64,000 nucleotides of DNA. Origin: a bacterium. Its GTDB lineage: Bacteria > Cyanobacteriota > Vampirovibrionia > Gastranaerophilales > Gastranaerophilaceae. Shown here in pieces: positions 25,304-35,769 of this stretch. The notes under the pieces were generated by a model that saw only the letters and a program-made list of their open reading frames with translations, was not told where the DNA came from and did not search any database. A program made the translations under genes and the position numbers. The stretch spans positions 1-64,000 of the forward strand of contig JAFYQF010000024.1 of NCBI GenBank assembly GCA_017559905.1, in the 5' to 3' direction. Numbering within the stretch: position 1 is the stretch's first letter; every line of letters begins with the position of its first letter.

Positions 25304-26377
25304 TTATGCAAATGTTGAAAGTCTCACTCTTTTTTGTGCCAAACGTTGTTCTAAATCATCTTTTGTAATTTTCTTGTCATAATTCATATCTAAACCCTTA
25401 TTGCTTTCATAATAAGAATTGCCAGCTTCACCTTTTTGGCACAAAACTTCTCTTGAAGCTCTTGATGGCAAGAAAGTTACTGAATATAAATCTGCAGCAG
25501 TAAGCTTGCCTGATGGCATATTGTGTCTATTCATTTCATAATACTTTTGAACCAAATCTAGTTGTTCAATAGCACTCATATTTTTAATTTTTTCAATAGT
25601 TAAGTTTAACCCATAAATTCTATTCATTTCAGGTATAGCAGCGTCCCTTGTGAACTGAATTAAGCCAACTGCAGTAACCTCACCTTTTTTATTTTTATGT
25701 TCACTTTTTGGGTTTAATGTTGATTCAGAATTCATCACCGCCAACAAATCTTGGTAATCACATCCAATGTTTTTAGCAACTTCTTTTGTTTTGTTCAAGA
25801 AAGCTTGGTTCAAATGCGCTCCTGCTATTTGTTCATAAATAGGTGGATAAATTTTTCTTTCAGCTCTAACTTCAGATGTAACTTCATCAACTTTCTCTGT
25901 TTGTGTTGAGTTAACAGAAACGCCATTGTTTACACTAGATTTTTTTGTAGTTGATAATGACAAACCTAAAGCATCAAACATATTGTTTGAATATGAATTT
26001 GTATAACTTGATGAGTAATCATAAGCAGGATAAGAATATGTTGGCACTTGATATTGCGAAACAGCAGCATATGATGTGTAAATATTATCATACAAACTAC
26101 CTTTTGAATGATAATAATCAGTATATTGAGGCAAATTTAATGCACTATAATCAGGATACGACCACTGTTGCTGACAAGGATACGTATGAGAATAAGGTTG
26201 CAAAGTTGGGAAATTACCATTAATTAATTGTTTTGCAGTTTCAAAAACTAAAAACGGATTATGCAAACATTGAGCAGCAACCATTCTTCCATAAGGATTG
26301 TAGCAACCGCCAAACATATTGTAATTGGCAATTCCATACATATTCATATTGTGAAATCCAATAAATCCGAATGACAT
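25304..26377 (-). CDS. Lytic transglycosylase-like protein with Tyr/Ser/Asn-rich N-terminal region
   Basis: The 357-residue protein has a low-complexity N-terminal half rich in Tyr, Asn and Ser (roughly 1-160). The C-terminal lysozyme-like domain is paralogous to that at 21581-22903: NIGCDYQDLLAVMNSEST (Glu likely catalytic), GLIQFTRDAAIPEMNRIYGL, then LTAADLYSVTFLPSRASREVLCQKGE. No signal peptide is evident. It lies 96 bases upstream of minC in the same direction and could share its transcript. A peptidoglycan role next to the division-site genes is attractive, but function is inferred only from the domain. Confidence 0.7.
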   Translation of the reverse strand: MSFGFIGFHNMNMYGIANYNMFGGCYNPYGRMVAAQCLHNPFLVFETAKQLINGNFPTLQPYSHTYPCQQQWSYPDYSALNLPQYTDYYHSKGSLYDNIYTSYAAVSQYQVPTYSYPAYDYSSSYTNSYSNNMFDALGLSLSTTKKSSVNNGVSVNSTQTEKVDEVTSEVRAERKIYPPIYEQIAGAHLNQAFLNKTKEVAKNIGCDYQDLLAVMNSESTLNPKSEHKNKKGEVTAVGLIQFTRDAAIPEMNRIYGLNLTIEKIKNMSAIEQLDLVQKYYEMNRHNMPSGKLTAADLYSVTFLPSRASREVLCQKGEAGNSYYESNKGLDMNYDKKITKDDLEQRLAQKRVRLSTFA

Positions 26378-26529
26378 ATTATCCCCGTAAATTTCCTTAT
26401 ATATATAAAGTATTTTTTGAATAAATAATTTACTTTTATTAACAATTTGTAAAAAAATATTAATTGTGTAATTATTAACTTATGTAAAAATATATGTTTA
26501 TTGTATGATTTTTATAAGGTAAATAAATT

Positions 26530-27213
26530 ATGTTCAATGAAACAAAAACTCACGAGATTACAGTCGACGTTGTAATTCTAACAATTAAAAACGGGACACT
26601 GCAAGTATTATTGGTAAAACGTACAAACGAACCATTTAAAGATAAATGGGCAATTCCTGGTGGTTATGTAAGATTATCTGAAAACCTTGACCAAGCGGCA
26701 TTAAGAGTACTGAAAGAACGTACTAATGTTGACAACATTTATCTAGAACAACTTTACACATTCGGCGACCCACTTCGTCACCCAAATGCGAGAGTTATAA
26801 CTTGTGCATATTTTGCACTTGTTCGTTCTGAAGATATCCAAATTGTTTCAACACCTGAACTTGGTTGGCACAAAATTTCAGATTTACCACCTCTAGCGTT
26901 CGACCACAAAGAAATCATTGAATATTCACTTAAACGCACAAGAGAAAGATTAGAAATCTGTCCTGTTGCTTATCAGTTGTTAAACGAAAAATTTACCCTT
27001 ACAGAAATGCAAAAATCTTACGAATTGATTATGGAAAAGAAATTGGACAAACGTAACTTCCGTAAGAAAGCACTCTGTACCGAAGGTCTTATCGAACTAG
27101 ATGAATATACAAAATCTTCCTCTAAAAGACCTGCTAGACTTTACACGTTTGAAAGTATCAAATTAAATTCAAAACGTGCACATTTTATTTCGAAGAAAAA
27201 GGAGAAAAAATAA
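26530..27213 (+). CDS. NrtR-like transcriptional regulator (degenerate Nudix plus winged helix)
   Basis: The 227-residue protein has a Nudix fold (about 10-145), starting VDVVILTIKNGTLQVLLVKR with WAIPGGYV, and a C-terminal winged-helix domain (about 150-225; FTLTEMQKSYELIMEKKLDKRNFRKKAL). The Nudix box is broken: consensus REUxEExGU reads RVLKERTNV at residues 59-67 (Val60, Arg64 and Asn66 replace Glu, Glu and Gly). NrtR regulators of NAD metabolism use such non-catalytic domains to sense ADP-ribose. The regulated genes are not in the window, so the role is by homology only. secG follows 3 bases later. Confidence 0.82.
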   Translation: MFNETKTHEITVDVVILTIKNGTLQVLLVKRTNEPFKDKWAIPGGYVRLSENLDQAALRVLKERTNVDNIYLEQLYTFGDPLRHPNARVITCAYFALVRSEDIQIVSTPELGWHKISDLPPLAFDHKEIIEYSLKRTRERLEICPVAYQLLNEKFTLTEMQKSYELIMEKKLDKRNFRKKALCTEGLIELDEYTKSSSKRPARLYTFESIKLNSKRAHFISKKKEKK

Positions 27214-27216
27214 ACA

Positions 27217-27441
27217 ATGGTTACATTTATCTGGACTATCCAAATCCTTTCAGCATTATTGCTAATTGTGATGATATTACTTCACTCTCCAAAAGGCGAT
27301 GGCATCGCAGGGATGGGTGGAGCGTCTCAAATTTTTAGCTCACAAAAAAGTGCAGAAAAAGGTTTAAACAAAATTACAGGTATTATGGCAGGAATTTTTG
27401 TTCTTTGCACATTTTTACTAGGTTACGGCATCATTAAGTAA
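27217..27441 (+). CDS. secG: Preprotein translocase subunit SecG
   Basis: SecG assists SecYE in protein export. The 74 residues have two membrane helices (about 3-25 and 53-72) joined by the typical HSPKGDGIAGMGGASQIF-type loop. It follows the NrtR-like gene by 3 bases and precedes the E1-like gene by 16, so four genes (26530-28923) probably form one transcript. Confidence 0.9.
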   Translation: MVTFIWTIQILSALLLIVMILLHSPKGDGIAGMGGASQIFSSQKSAEKGLNKITGIMAGIFVLCTFLLGYGIIK

Positions 27442-27457
27442 TTGAAAGTGTCTACAA

Positions 27458-28219
27458 ATGAGTATGACAGAATTATTTTCTAGAAACGAATTGTTCTGGG
27501 GTGCTGAAGCTCAAAATATTTTAAAAAACGCACACGTTGCAGTTTTCGGACTAGGCGGCGTGGGCGGTTTTTGTGCAGAGAGTTTAGCAAGAGCTGGAGT
27601 GGGAGAACTTACAATTATTGACTTTGACACAGTTTCAGAATCTAACATTAACCGCCAACTTGTCGCACTACACTCAACCATTGGACAAAGTAAAGCACAA
27701 TTATTCAACACTAGATTAAAAGACATAAATCCAGACATCAAACTCAACGTAATTGAAGATTTTTACACTGACAATTTAAACAATATTTTCAACAACTTTA
27801 AATTTACATATTGCGCAGATGCGATTGACACGTTACGTTCAAAAATCAGCTTAATCGAAAATTGTGTAAAAAACGGAATTCCCGTAATTAGTTCAATGGG
27901 AGCTGGTAATCGTGTTGACCCAACCAAACTTTACATAACTGATATTTCAACAATCGAAAATAAAAACGCACCTTTTGTATCAAATTGTATTTATCAGTTG
28001 AAAAAACTTGGAATTGAAAATGGGATAACGGTTGTTGCAAGCAGAGAAAAACCCTACTGCAAAGAGAAAATTTCTTCAAAAGAAAACGTAACTACAAAAG
28101 CCGGAGAGTTGTTGGAGTTCACTAAAATCACACCTTCCTCAACTCCGTTTGTCGCAAGTTGCGCAGGGATTTTTATGGCATCATATATTGTACAGGATTT
28201 AATTAAAGGGTTAAAATAA
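27458..28219 (+). CDS. tcdA: ThiF-family E1-like enzyme, probable TcdA (tRNA cyclic t6A dehydratase)
   Basis: The 253-residue protein has the ThiF/MoeB Rossmann fold: a nucleotide-binding GLGGVGGFCAESLARAG (about residues 31-48), the DFDTVSESNINRQL block (residues about 54-67) and GAGNRVDP. TcdA (YgdL) cyclises N6-threonylcarbamoyladenosine at tRNA position 37 in an ATP-dependent way, and the N-terminal FSRNELFWG matches that subfamily. MoeB or HesA remain alternatives. Its stop codon overlaps the start of the next gene by 1 base. Confidence 0.8.
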   Translation: MSMTELFSRNELFWGAEAQNILKNAHVAVFGLGGVGGFCAESLARAGVGELTIIDFDTVSESNINRQLVALHSTIGQSKAQLFNTRLKDINPDIKLNVIEDFYTDNLNNIFNNFKFTYCADAIDTLRSKISLIENCVKNGIPVISSMGAGNRVDPTKLYITDISTIENKNAPFVSNCIYQLKKLGIENGITVVASREKPYCKEKISSKENVTTKAGELLEFTKITPSSTPFVASCAGIFMASYIVQDLIKGLK

Positions 28220-28923
28220 TGCATAAAATTTTAATTACTGGAGCATCAAAAGGCATAGGCAGAGTCATTGCAGAAGAAATGAAATCTTGCGGTGAAATTT
28301 TTGTATCAGGTAGAAATGAAGAAGCCTTAAAAACCATTAATGCAAACGGGTATTGCGTATGTGACTTATCCCAAAACCCAAAAGTTTTAGGTGAATTTAT
28401 AACTGAAAATAAAATAGATATTTTAATTAATAATGCAGGAGAATATGTTTACAGCGAAATCGACAAAATGGATTTTGAAAGCATTGAACGTATCCACAAA
28501 ACAAATCTTATTTCACCAGCATACTTAATTTCAAAAGCAGTTCCATATATGAAACAAATAGCTTTTGGCAGGATTATTAATATCGGCTCAATTTCAGGAG
28601 TGATGGGTGAAGCAAGTGCCAGCACCTACTCTTCTTCAAAAGCAGGATTGTTAGGATTAACCAAAGCTTTGGCGCTTGAACTTGCAGAATACGGAATTAC
28701 TATCAACACAATAAACCCTGGTTGGGTTGACACAGAATTAGGGTTAAACTCTATTGAAGAAAGTGAATTTTCTAAAGAAGAAATTCTTGATTGTATTCCC
28801 CAACGAAGATTTGTAAAACCTGAAGAAATAGCAAAACTTGCAAAATACTTAATGTCAGAAGACGCAAAAGGCATTACTGGTCAAGGAATTAATCTATGCG
28901 CAGGTTTAAGTGTAGGAATTTAA
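28219..28923 (+). CDS. Short-chain dehydrogenase/reductase, FabG-like
   Basis: The 234-residue SDR protein has the NAD(P)-binding TGASKGIG (residues 7-14), NNAG, and the catalytic Ser...Tyr-x3-Lys set in GRIINIGSISGVMGEASASTYSSSKAG (residues about 115-141). It resembles 3-oxoacyl-ACP reductase (FabG), but the exact substrate cannot be told. It overlaps tcdA by 1 base (TAATG) and is followed by a strong terminator. Confidence 0.85.
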   Translation: MHKILITGASKGIGRVIAEEMKSCGEIFVSGRNEEALKTINANGYCVCDLSQNPKVLGEFITENKIDILINNAGEYVYSEIDKMDFESIERIHKTNLISPAYLISKAVPYMKQIAFGRIINIGSISGVMGEASASTYSSSKAGLLGLTKALALELAEYGITINTINPGWVDTELGLNSIEESEFSKEEILDCIPQRRFVKPEEIAKLAKYLMSEDAKGITGQGINLCAGLSVGI

Positions 28924-28930
28924 CTAATTA

Positions 28931-28955
28931 AAGCCCTCTAAAGGAGGGCTTTTTA
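28931..28955 (+). terminator. Terminator after the SDR gene
   Basis: AAGCCCTC and GAGGGCTT (28931-28951) form an 8-base stem with a 5-base loop and a T run to 28954. It can also act for the convergent gene that ends at 28960. Confidence 0.88.
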
Positions 28956-28959
28956 AATA

Positions 28960-29343
28960 TTATTTAGAAGAATCTTTGTATATATCAACTAGTCCGTTTT
29001 TACTTTTTCTCGCTATACTTTGAACAAAAGCATCCTCATCAACGGCATGAGTTTTTAGAACTATGTGGTCCACAGGTTTCTTTACGATATCAAGCAACCT
29101 AGTTAACAAATTAGCTGGTTTTACATTATATACTGATAAAGCCAAATAGTCATTCTTATTTCCCAATTGAGAGCTTTTTACACTTACTATACCAATATTT
29201 GCATCATAATTTTTGGCAAAAGTTTTAACAACTGGAGTTTTTGAAACCTCCTGAAATATTTTATTAGACATTGTCAAATCAGGTTTCAAAGCACCAAACG
29301 ATTGGTGATGACGACTAGCGCCATTTACATTTTGAATTTTCAT
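28960..29343 (-). CDS. Small hypothetical protein with N-terminal QSFGAL motif
   Basis: I do not recognise a family. The 127-residue protein begins MKIQNVNGASRHHQSFGALKP. A short N-terminal serine-phenylalanine-glycine element of this kind also appears in the protein at 54645 (AFKGF); I have seen SFxG-type starts on proteins of this lineage, but cannot cite function. The body has two beta-alpha units (IGIVSVKSSQLG, YLALSVYNVKP). No signal peptide or membrane helix. It overlaps nothing and is read toward the SDR gene. Confidence 0.6.
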   Translation of the reverse strand: MKIQNVNGASRHHQSFGALKPDLTMSNKIFQEVSKTPVVKTFAKNYDANIGIVSVKSSQLGNKNDYLALSVYNVKPANLLTRLLDIVKKPVDHIVLKTHAVDEDAFVQSIARKSKNGLVDIYKDSSK

Positions 29344-29381
29344 TTAATAATCCTTTCTATTGGGGTAATATAATCAATCTA

Positions 29382-30392
29382 TTATAAAAACATTTTATTG
29401 AAAATATCTTGTGCCGATATTTTTAAACACTTTAAGCAATCACAAGTTGTTTGTCTATGTTCCCAAAGACAAGGCTTAATCTTGCAATCATCATTTGCTT
29501 TAATCGCCGTAACCAATTCTGATTGCGGAATTAATTTTTTATCATCAGTTGGTCCAAATATTGCATAAGTGCGAGTTTTCATAGCCACAGCAACATGTAA
29601 CGGTGCAGAATCTGAACACACAAAAACTTCTGCTTTACCAATCAATACAGCTAAATCTTTCAGGCTTTTTGTCTTGCCGTAATAATCTGAAAACAACAAA
29701 TTTTTAGGAACAACTAAACCTCGAATTTTTTGAATACACTCATCGTCATCAGGTCCACCTGCTAAAATTACATGTTTACCTTTTTCCATAAGTATATTAA
29801 TTAGCTCTGCCCAAGTTTCAGCAGGAATAGTTTTTATCATTCCTTTTTGAACGCTTAATTTACTAACTCCTGGGTGTATCAATACTGAATTTGGAATTTT
29901 TTCTTGTTCTGGGACATTTATTTCCGGCAGTAATGTTTTGTTTGCAGTCAACGCCGAAACCAAATCATGATACATATCACACGCATATTGATTTTTATTC
30001 AACGGAATAGCTTGTGTCAAAAGCTGACGACTAAATTCACCAGTATAATAACCATACCGTTCTTTAACCCCTGTCATATATAACAACAAACTAATTAACT
30101 TATTCCCACCAGAAGATATTACGATATCAAACTTTCCAGCTCTAGCTTTCAAGATTAATTTAAACAACTCATGATATTTTTTAAGCTTACATTCAGCTTT
30201 CACATCAATCAATATCAAATCATCTATTACATCAGTCAAATCCTTAACTGACTTGCTTCGAGGTTCTAGTGCAAGCGTAATTTTAGAATTAGGAAATTCT
30301 TTTTTCAAAGAAATTAATGTAGGCAAAAAGAAAATCTCATCACCTATTCCACCAAAATTTATTGCTAATATATTTTTAAAATCATTCGTCAT
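29382..30392 (-). CDS. Glycosyltransferase family 9 (heptosyltransferase-like)
   Basis: The 336-residue protein begins ILAINFGGIGDEIFFLPTL, the nucleotide-sugar enzyme start of WaaC/WaaF/GT9 proteins. It then has the motif HPGVSK, a KHVILAGGPDD segment, and the GT9 acceptor-proximal FVCSDSAPLHVAVAMKTRTYAIFGPTD (residues about 265-291). Such enzymes add heptose or similar sugars to lipopolysaccharide core, which supports an outer membrane in this organism. It is divergent from yifB with an 81-base gap. Confidence 0.85.
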   Translation of the reverse strand: MTNDFKNILAINFGGIGDEIFFLPTLISLKKEFPNSKITLALEPRSKSVKDLTDVIDDLILIDVKAECKLKKYHELFKLILKARAGKFDIVISSGGNKLISLLLYMTGVKERYGYYTGEFSRQLLTQAIPLNKNQYACDMYHDLVSALTANKTLLPEINVPEQEKIPNSVLIHPGVSKLSVQKGMIKTIPAETWAELINILMEKGKHVILAGGPDDDECIQKIRGLVVPKNLLFSDYYGKTKSLKDLAVLIGKAEVFVCSDSAPLHVAVAMKTRTYAIFGPTDDKKLIPQSELVTAIKANDDCKIKPCLWEHRQTTCDCLKCLKISAQDIFNKMFL

Positions 30393-30473
30393 AAGTAAAT
30401 TGTAGCACTAACAAATTCAATTACAAAACAATCTATCTTGTTCAAGTAATAGATTTTATAGTATAATCCTCAT

Positions 30474-32009
30474 ATGGTAAACAAAGTAACAACTGCAACA
30501 ACTATTGGACTGGAAGCTCATAAAATTACGGTAGAAATTGATGTGATTAATTCACTACCTGCAATATCTATTGTCGGACTTCCTGACACAGCAATCAACG
30601 AAGCAAGAGATAGAGTACGTTCCGCAATCAAAAATAGCGAATACACATTCCCTTCTAAAAAAGTTGTTGTAAATCTTGCCCCCGCTGATATTAAAAAAGT
30701 CGGAACAAATTTTGACCTTCCTATTGCAGTGGGAATACTTGTGGAAGAAGAAATTATAAACAGTGACAAACTTTGCAATTACGCTTTTTTAGGAGAATTA
30801 TCTCTTGATGGAACTATTAGAAGCGTGAATGGAGTTTTGCCTTTAGTTTTGGGACTTAAAAATTTTGGGGTAAAAAATGTTATTGTACCTCAATCAAATG
30901 CTAATGAAGCAGCTCTCGTTGATGACATAAACATATACGGCGCAAACCATTTAACAGACGTCGTAAACCATTTTTTAGAAAGCCCAATAACACCCACTAA
31001 AATAAACATTCAAGAATATATAAAAAGTAAAAATTCAGAAGACTTTATATATGATTTTAAAGACGTTAAAGGACAAAAAAAAGCTAAAAAGGCACTAGAA
31101 ATTGCAGCTGCAGGTGGACACAATATGCTTATGTCAGGTTCTCCAGGCTCTGGGAAAACTCTGATGGCAAAATGTTTTGCATCAATATTACCACCATTAG
31201 AACTTTCTGAAGCTTTAGAATTAACAAAAATCTACAGTATATCTGGGCTTTTGACATCGGACGAACCTCTAATGACAAAACGTCCGTTCCGACCAATCCA
31301 CCATACAGCATCTGCAAACGGAATTATCGGTGGAGGCTCAAACCCAAAACCTGGAGAAATAACTTTAGCCCACAGAGGCGTTTTATTTATGGATGAAATC
31401 GTAGAATTCCCTCGCCAAGTTTTAGAGGTTTTAAGACAACCACTTGAAGATGCAAAAGTTGTAATTTCTAGAACAAACCATTCTATTACATACCCTGCCA
31501 AATTTATGTTACTAGCAGCTATGAATCCTTGTCCTTGCGGATACTTGGGCGACAAAGAAAAACAATGTACCTGTTCAGAATTTCAAATCAACAGATATCT
31601 TGCAAAACTTTCAGGTCCGCTTTTAGATAGAATTGATTTGCAAATAGAAGTACCACGCCTTACTTCTGACGAACTTTTAAACTCAACAACACAAGAAGAA
31701 TCATCAGAAGAAATAAGAAAAAGAGTTGTTTCTGCAAGAAAAATCCAAGCTGAACGTTACCAAAATGACGGAATTCTTACAAACGCAGAATTAACTCCAA
31801 AATTAATAAAAAAATATTGCAAAATAGACAAAACGTGCGAAGAAATTTTCAAAACCGCAATCGTCAAATACCAACTTTCAGGAAGACGCTACGATAGGAT
31901 TTTAAAACTAGCTAGAACAATAGCGGATCTTGAAAACTCACAAGAAATAAAACAAACTCACCTAATGCAAGCTCTGCAATATCGAACATTTTTAAACACA
32001 CAAAACTAA
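30474..32009 (+). CDS. yifB: YifB/ComM-family magnesium-chelatase-like AAA+ ATPase
   Basis: The 511-residue protein has the N-terminal ChlI-like domain with VGLPDTAINEARDRVRSAI, then Walker A GSPGSGKT (about residue 222), Walker B LFMDEIVEF, and AAMNPCPCGY with a Cys cluster typical of YifB/ComM. ComM aids branch migration of DNA during natural transformation in some bacteria; the physiological role here is inferred. TATAAT (30462-30467) stands only 6 bases before the ATG with no ribosome site, so a leaderless transcript is possible. Confidence 0.9.
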   Translation: MVNKVTTATTIGLEAHKITVEIDVINSLPAISIVGLPDTAINEARDRVRSAIKNSEYTFPSKKVVVNLAPADIKKVGTNFDLPIAVGILVEEEIINSDKLCNYAFLGELSLDGTIRSVNGVLPLVLGLKNFGVKNVIVPQSNANEAALVDDINIYGANHLTDVVNHFLESPITPTKINIQEYIKSKNSEDFIYDFKDVKGQKKAKKALEIAAAGGHNMLMSGSPGSGKTLMAKCFASILPPLELSEALELTKIYSISGLLTSDEPLMTKRPFRPIHHTASANGIIGGGSNPKPGEITLAHRGVLFMDEIVEFPRQVLEVLRQPLEDAKVVISRTNHSITYPAKFMLLAAMNPCPCGYLGDKEKQCTCSEFQINRYLAKLSGPLLDRIDLQIEVPRLTSDELLNSTTQEESSEEIRKRVVSARKIQAERYQNDGILTNAELTPKLIKKYCKIDKTCEEIFKTAIVKYQLSGRRYDRILKLARTIADLENSQEIKQTHLMQALQYRTFLNTQN

Positions 32010-32019
32010 AATAAGTTTG

Positions 32020-32715
32020 TTATTTAATATGGTCCCATTTAAGCTTTTTGAAATATTCTCTATCTGTAGTCATTTTATAAGCACAGTTTACGCCTAATAA
32101 GTCAGATTGAGAAGTACTTAATGGACTGCAATAGAATGAATAGCTTGAAACTGGATAATCAGTAGTTGGGTCACCCATATGTTTCAATTTACCATCAACT
32201 ATTTGGAAAACAAATGTATCATAGCCTAATCTATTTGGGATTTGGTTAGCACCATTGATATCCGCCATCACATACACTGGGTCTTTCGGTGTTTTAGGAG
32301 AGCTAAACATCAACAACACTTTGCCAACAGCCATTTTCAAACCACCTGAATAAATTTCTTCAGAAATATCAGACCTACCATTATATGTTTTATATGGCAT
32401 TACAGGGGTGCAAACTTTTTCCTGAACAGAAGCACAGTTAACACCCTTATATCTAGCTCTTAAAGCATCAACCATGTACATATAAATAAGAGTACCAGTA
32501 GTATCTTCTTTATCACGTTCATATTCTGTAATTGACATGATTTCATTTAAAATTGAAACTGTTCTTTTATAACCCATTTTCAATTTACCAGTTCTAGAAT
32601 ATCCGCCAAGACTACCAGTCATAGAAAGAACAAAAAGGATAAAAAGCAATATACAAATAGATGCACGGTGCACCGATAAACCTTTTAACTGTCTCTTTCT
32701 AAAAATATTTTTCAT
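32020..32715 (-). CDS. Pseudopilin-like secreted protein without canonical prepilin motif
   Basis: The 231-residue protein has one N-terminal membrane helix (about 19-38). Its C-terminal region shares the type II secretion/type IV pilin pattern VMADINGANQIPNRLGYDTFVFQI followed by DGKLKHMG, seen in pseudopilins with calcium-binding VDING segments. The N-terminus reads KGLSVHRASICILLFILFVL and lacks the G-[FMT]-[TS]-L-[IV]-E cleavage motif. It may be a degenerate pilin or a single-pass anchored relative. It lies 12 bases after a chromate transporter gene and probably ends the atpD-atpC transcript. Confidence 0.6.
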   Translation of the reverse strand: MKNIFRKRQLKGLSVHRASICILLFILFVLSMTGSLGGYSRTGKLKMGYKRTVSILNEIMSITEYERDKEDTTGTLIYMYMVDALRARYKGVNCASVQEKVCTPVMPYKTYNGRSDISEEIYSGGLKMAVGKVLLMFSSPKTPKDPVYVMADINGANQIPNRLGYDTFVFQIVDGKLKHMGDPTTDYPVSSYSFYCSPLSTSQSDLLGVNCAYKMTTDREYFKKLKWDHIK

Positions 32716-32727
32716 ACATCAAACCTC

Positions 32728-33249
32728 TTATTTTATGAATGATAATACAAAACCTACCATTGCCGAAACCCCCAAATAGATGAGAGGGTCCCTTTTATAC
32801 TTCAAGCTTACTATAAAAAGCGCCAAAAACAATACTACACCCGATGTAGACATGTTATTTAAAAACATATTAACACCAACTGCTGCCAGCAAACCACACC
32901 CTGCGGGTTTTATACTATAAATAACAGATTTCACAAATCTATTATTTTTAAACTGTTCTAACAATTTCGAAATCATGACAACAATTATAATAGACGGCAA
33001 CAATATCGATACAGTAGCGATAAAAGCGCCTAGAATTCCCGCAGAAACATATCCTGCAAAAGTTGCAACATTCACACCCAGAGGTCCTGGTGTTACAGAC
33101 GAAATCGCAATCATATCAGTCAATTGAGCTGTAGTATACCAACCATACTTGTCAACCAAGTGATACAAAAATGGTAAGGTTGCATACCCACCACCATAAG
33201 AAAACAAACCAATATGGAAGAATTCTAAAAATAATTTTAAAAAAATCAT
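32728..33249 (-). CDS. Half-size chromate transporter, second half
   Basis: The 173-residue membrane protein has the CHR-family opening FHIGLFSYGGGYATLPFLYH (residues about 10-29) and the SSVTPGPLGVNVATFAGY signature. Full ChrA proteins carry two such domains; here they are two genes overlapping by 1 base (TAATG). Paired short ChrA proteins transport chromate in some bacteria; the substrate here is uncertain. Five or so hydrophobic helices are visible. Confidence 0.85.
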   Translation of the reverse strand: MIFLKLFLEFFHIGLFSYGGGYATLPFLYHLVDKYGWYTTAQLTDMIAISSVTPGPLGVNVATFAGYVSAGILGAFIATVSILLPSIIIVVMISKLLEQFKNNRFVKSVIYSIKPAGCGLLAAVGVNMFLNNMSTSGVVLFLALFIVSLKYKRDPLIYLGVSAMVGFVLSFIK

Positions 33250-33827
33250 TATTTATCATCCTCCTCAATTTCATCTTCCACAAGTTTTTTATCTTTCAAA
33301 ACCTGCAAAATAATTCCCGCTAAAACGGCTGAAATCACTAACCAAGCTGGTGATATTTTAAAGCATAATGACAGCAAGAAAACAATAAAAAATATTGCAA
33401 AAGTATACTGATCAGAAACACTTTTGTGCCAAATTTCTTTAACAGCAAGATATATCAAGACCAAAACACCTATTCCTACACCCCAGAATATACCTTGCAC
33501 AAAATCATATTTTATAATTTCTTCCAAAACTCTAGCCAAAACAACAATTGCCAAAAATGCAGGAGTTATAACACCTCCAATAGCAGCCAAAGCGCCACTT
33601 ATACCCAGCAACTTGTATCCAGTAAAGATAGAAATATTTGCAGCAATCAGACCAGGAATACTTTGACTTAACGCATAGTACTCTGCGACTTCATCTCCAG
33701 TTATCCAGCTTCTTTTCTCAACAAGCTCACTCTGTAAAAGCGGTAAAATTACATACCCGCCACCAAGCAGTAGCATTCCTATTTTGAAAAATGTTTTGTA
33801 TATATTATATAAATTTTTTTCCATCAC
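33249..33827 (-). CDS. Half-size chromate transporter, first half
   Basis: The 192-residue membrane protein starts with FKIGMLLLGGGYVILPLLQSE and the CHR signature SQSIPGLIAANISIFTGYK. It couples to the overlapping second half and lies 16 bases downstream of atpC in the same direction, so it may be expressed with ATP synthase genes. Its C-terminus is rich in Glu/Asp (VEDEIEEDDK). A role in chromate or other oxyanion export is by homology only. Confidence 0.85.
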   Translation of the reverse strand: MMEKNLYNIYKTFFKIGMLLLGGGYVILPLLQSELVEKRSWITGDEVAEYYALSQSIPGLIAANISIFTGYKLLGISGALAAIGGVITPAFLAIVVLARVLEEIIKYDFVQGIFWGVGIGVLVLIYLAVKEIWHKSVSDQYTFAIFFIVFLLSLCFKISPAWLVISAVLAGIILQVLKDKKLVEDEIEEDDK

Positions 33828-33843
33828 CTTTTACTTAATTAAT

Positions 33844-34236
33844 TTATCGATTCAAAGTTGCTTTCAGCCTAGCCATCGCTCTAGCCACAGCGGCTTCTGC
33901 ACGTTTTGAATCAATAGCTGCATCGTTATCTTCCAGCCTAGCTTTTGCTCGCCTTAATGCTGCTTCTGCTCTTGCCACATCAATATCATTACCGCTTTCT
34001 GCCGTAGTCGTAAGAATGGTACATTCGCCGTCCTTAAATTGGAGAACACCACCCATTGTAGTAAAGAACTTCATTGAAGAACCTTGTTTTACTTTTGTCA
34101 CACCAATATCCAACGCAGACATAATCGGAACGTGATTTTTTAAAATACCAAACTCTCCGTCCATTGCTCTTGTATAAATTTCATCTACATCTTCATCAAA
34201 TACAAGTTTTTCGTGAGTAATTATTTTCAAATGCAT
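33844..34236 (-). CDS. atpC: ATP synthase epsilon subunit
   Basis: The epsilon subunit of F1-ATPase inhibits hydrolysis and couples to gamma. I start it at ATG 34236 (MHLKIITHEKLVFDEDVDEIY) because GAGG sits 6 bases before it; a longer TTG start at 34248 would be poor. The 130 residues have the N-terminal beta sandwich (GEFGILKNHVPIMSALDIG) and a C-terminal Ala/Arg-rich helical hairpin. It follows atpD by 12 bases. Confidence 0.95.
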   Translation of the reverse strand: MHLKIITHEKLVFDEDVDEIYTRAMDGEFGILKNHVPIMSALDIGVTKVKQGSSMKFFTTMGGVLQFKDGECTILTTTAESGNDIDVARAEAALRRAKARLEDNDAAIDSKRAEAAVARAMARLKATLNR

Positions 34237-34248
34237 AATTAACCTCAA

Positions 34249-35676
<1,428 letters not shown>

Positions 35677-35769
35677 TTATAAAACAATAATTTGAAATTG
35701 GCAATTAATCTTTTTACTAAAGATTTTAAAAAATACGTTAATGTTTCTTAAAATTACCACTATGTATAT

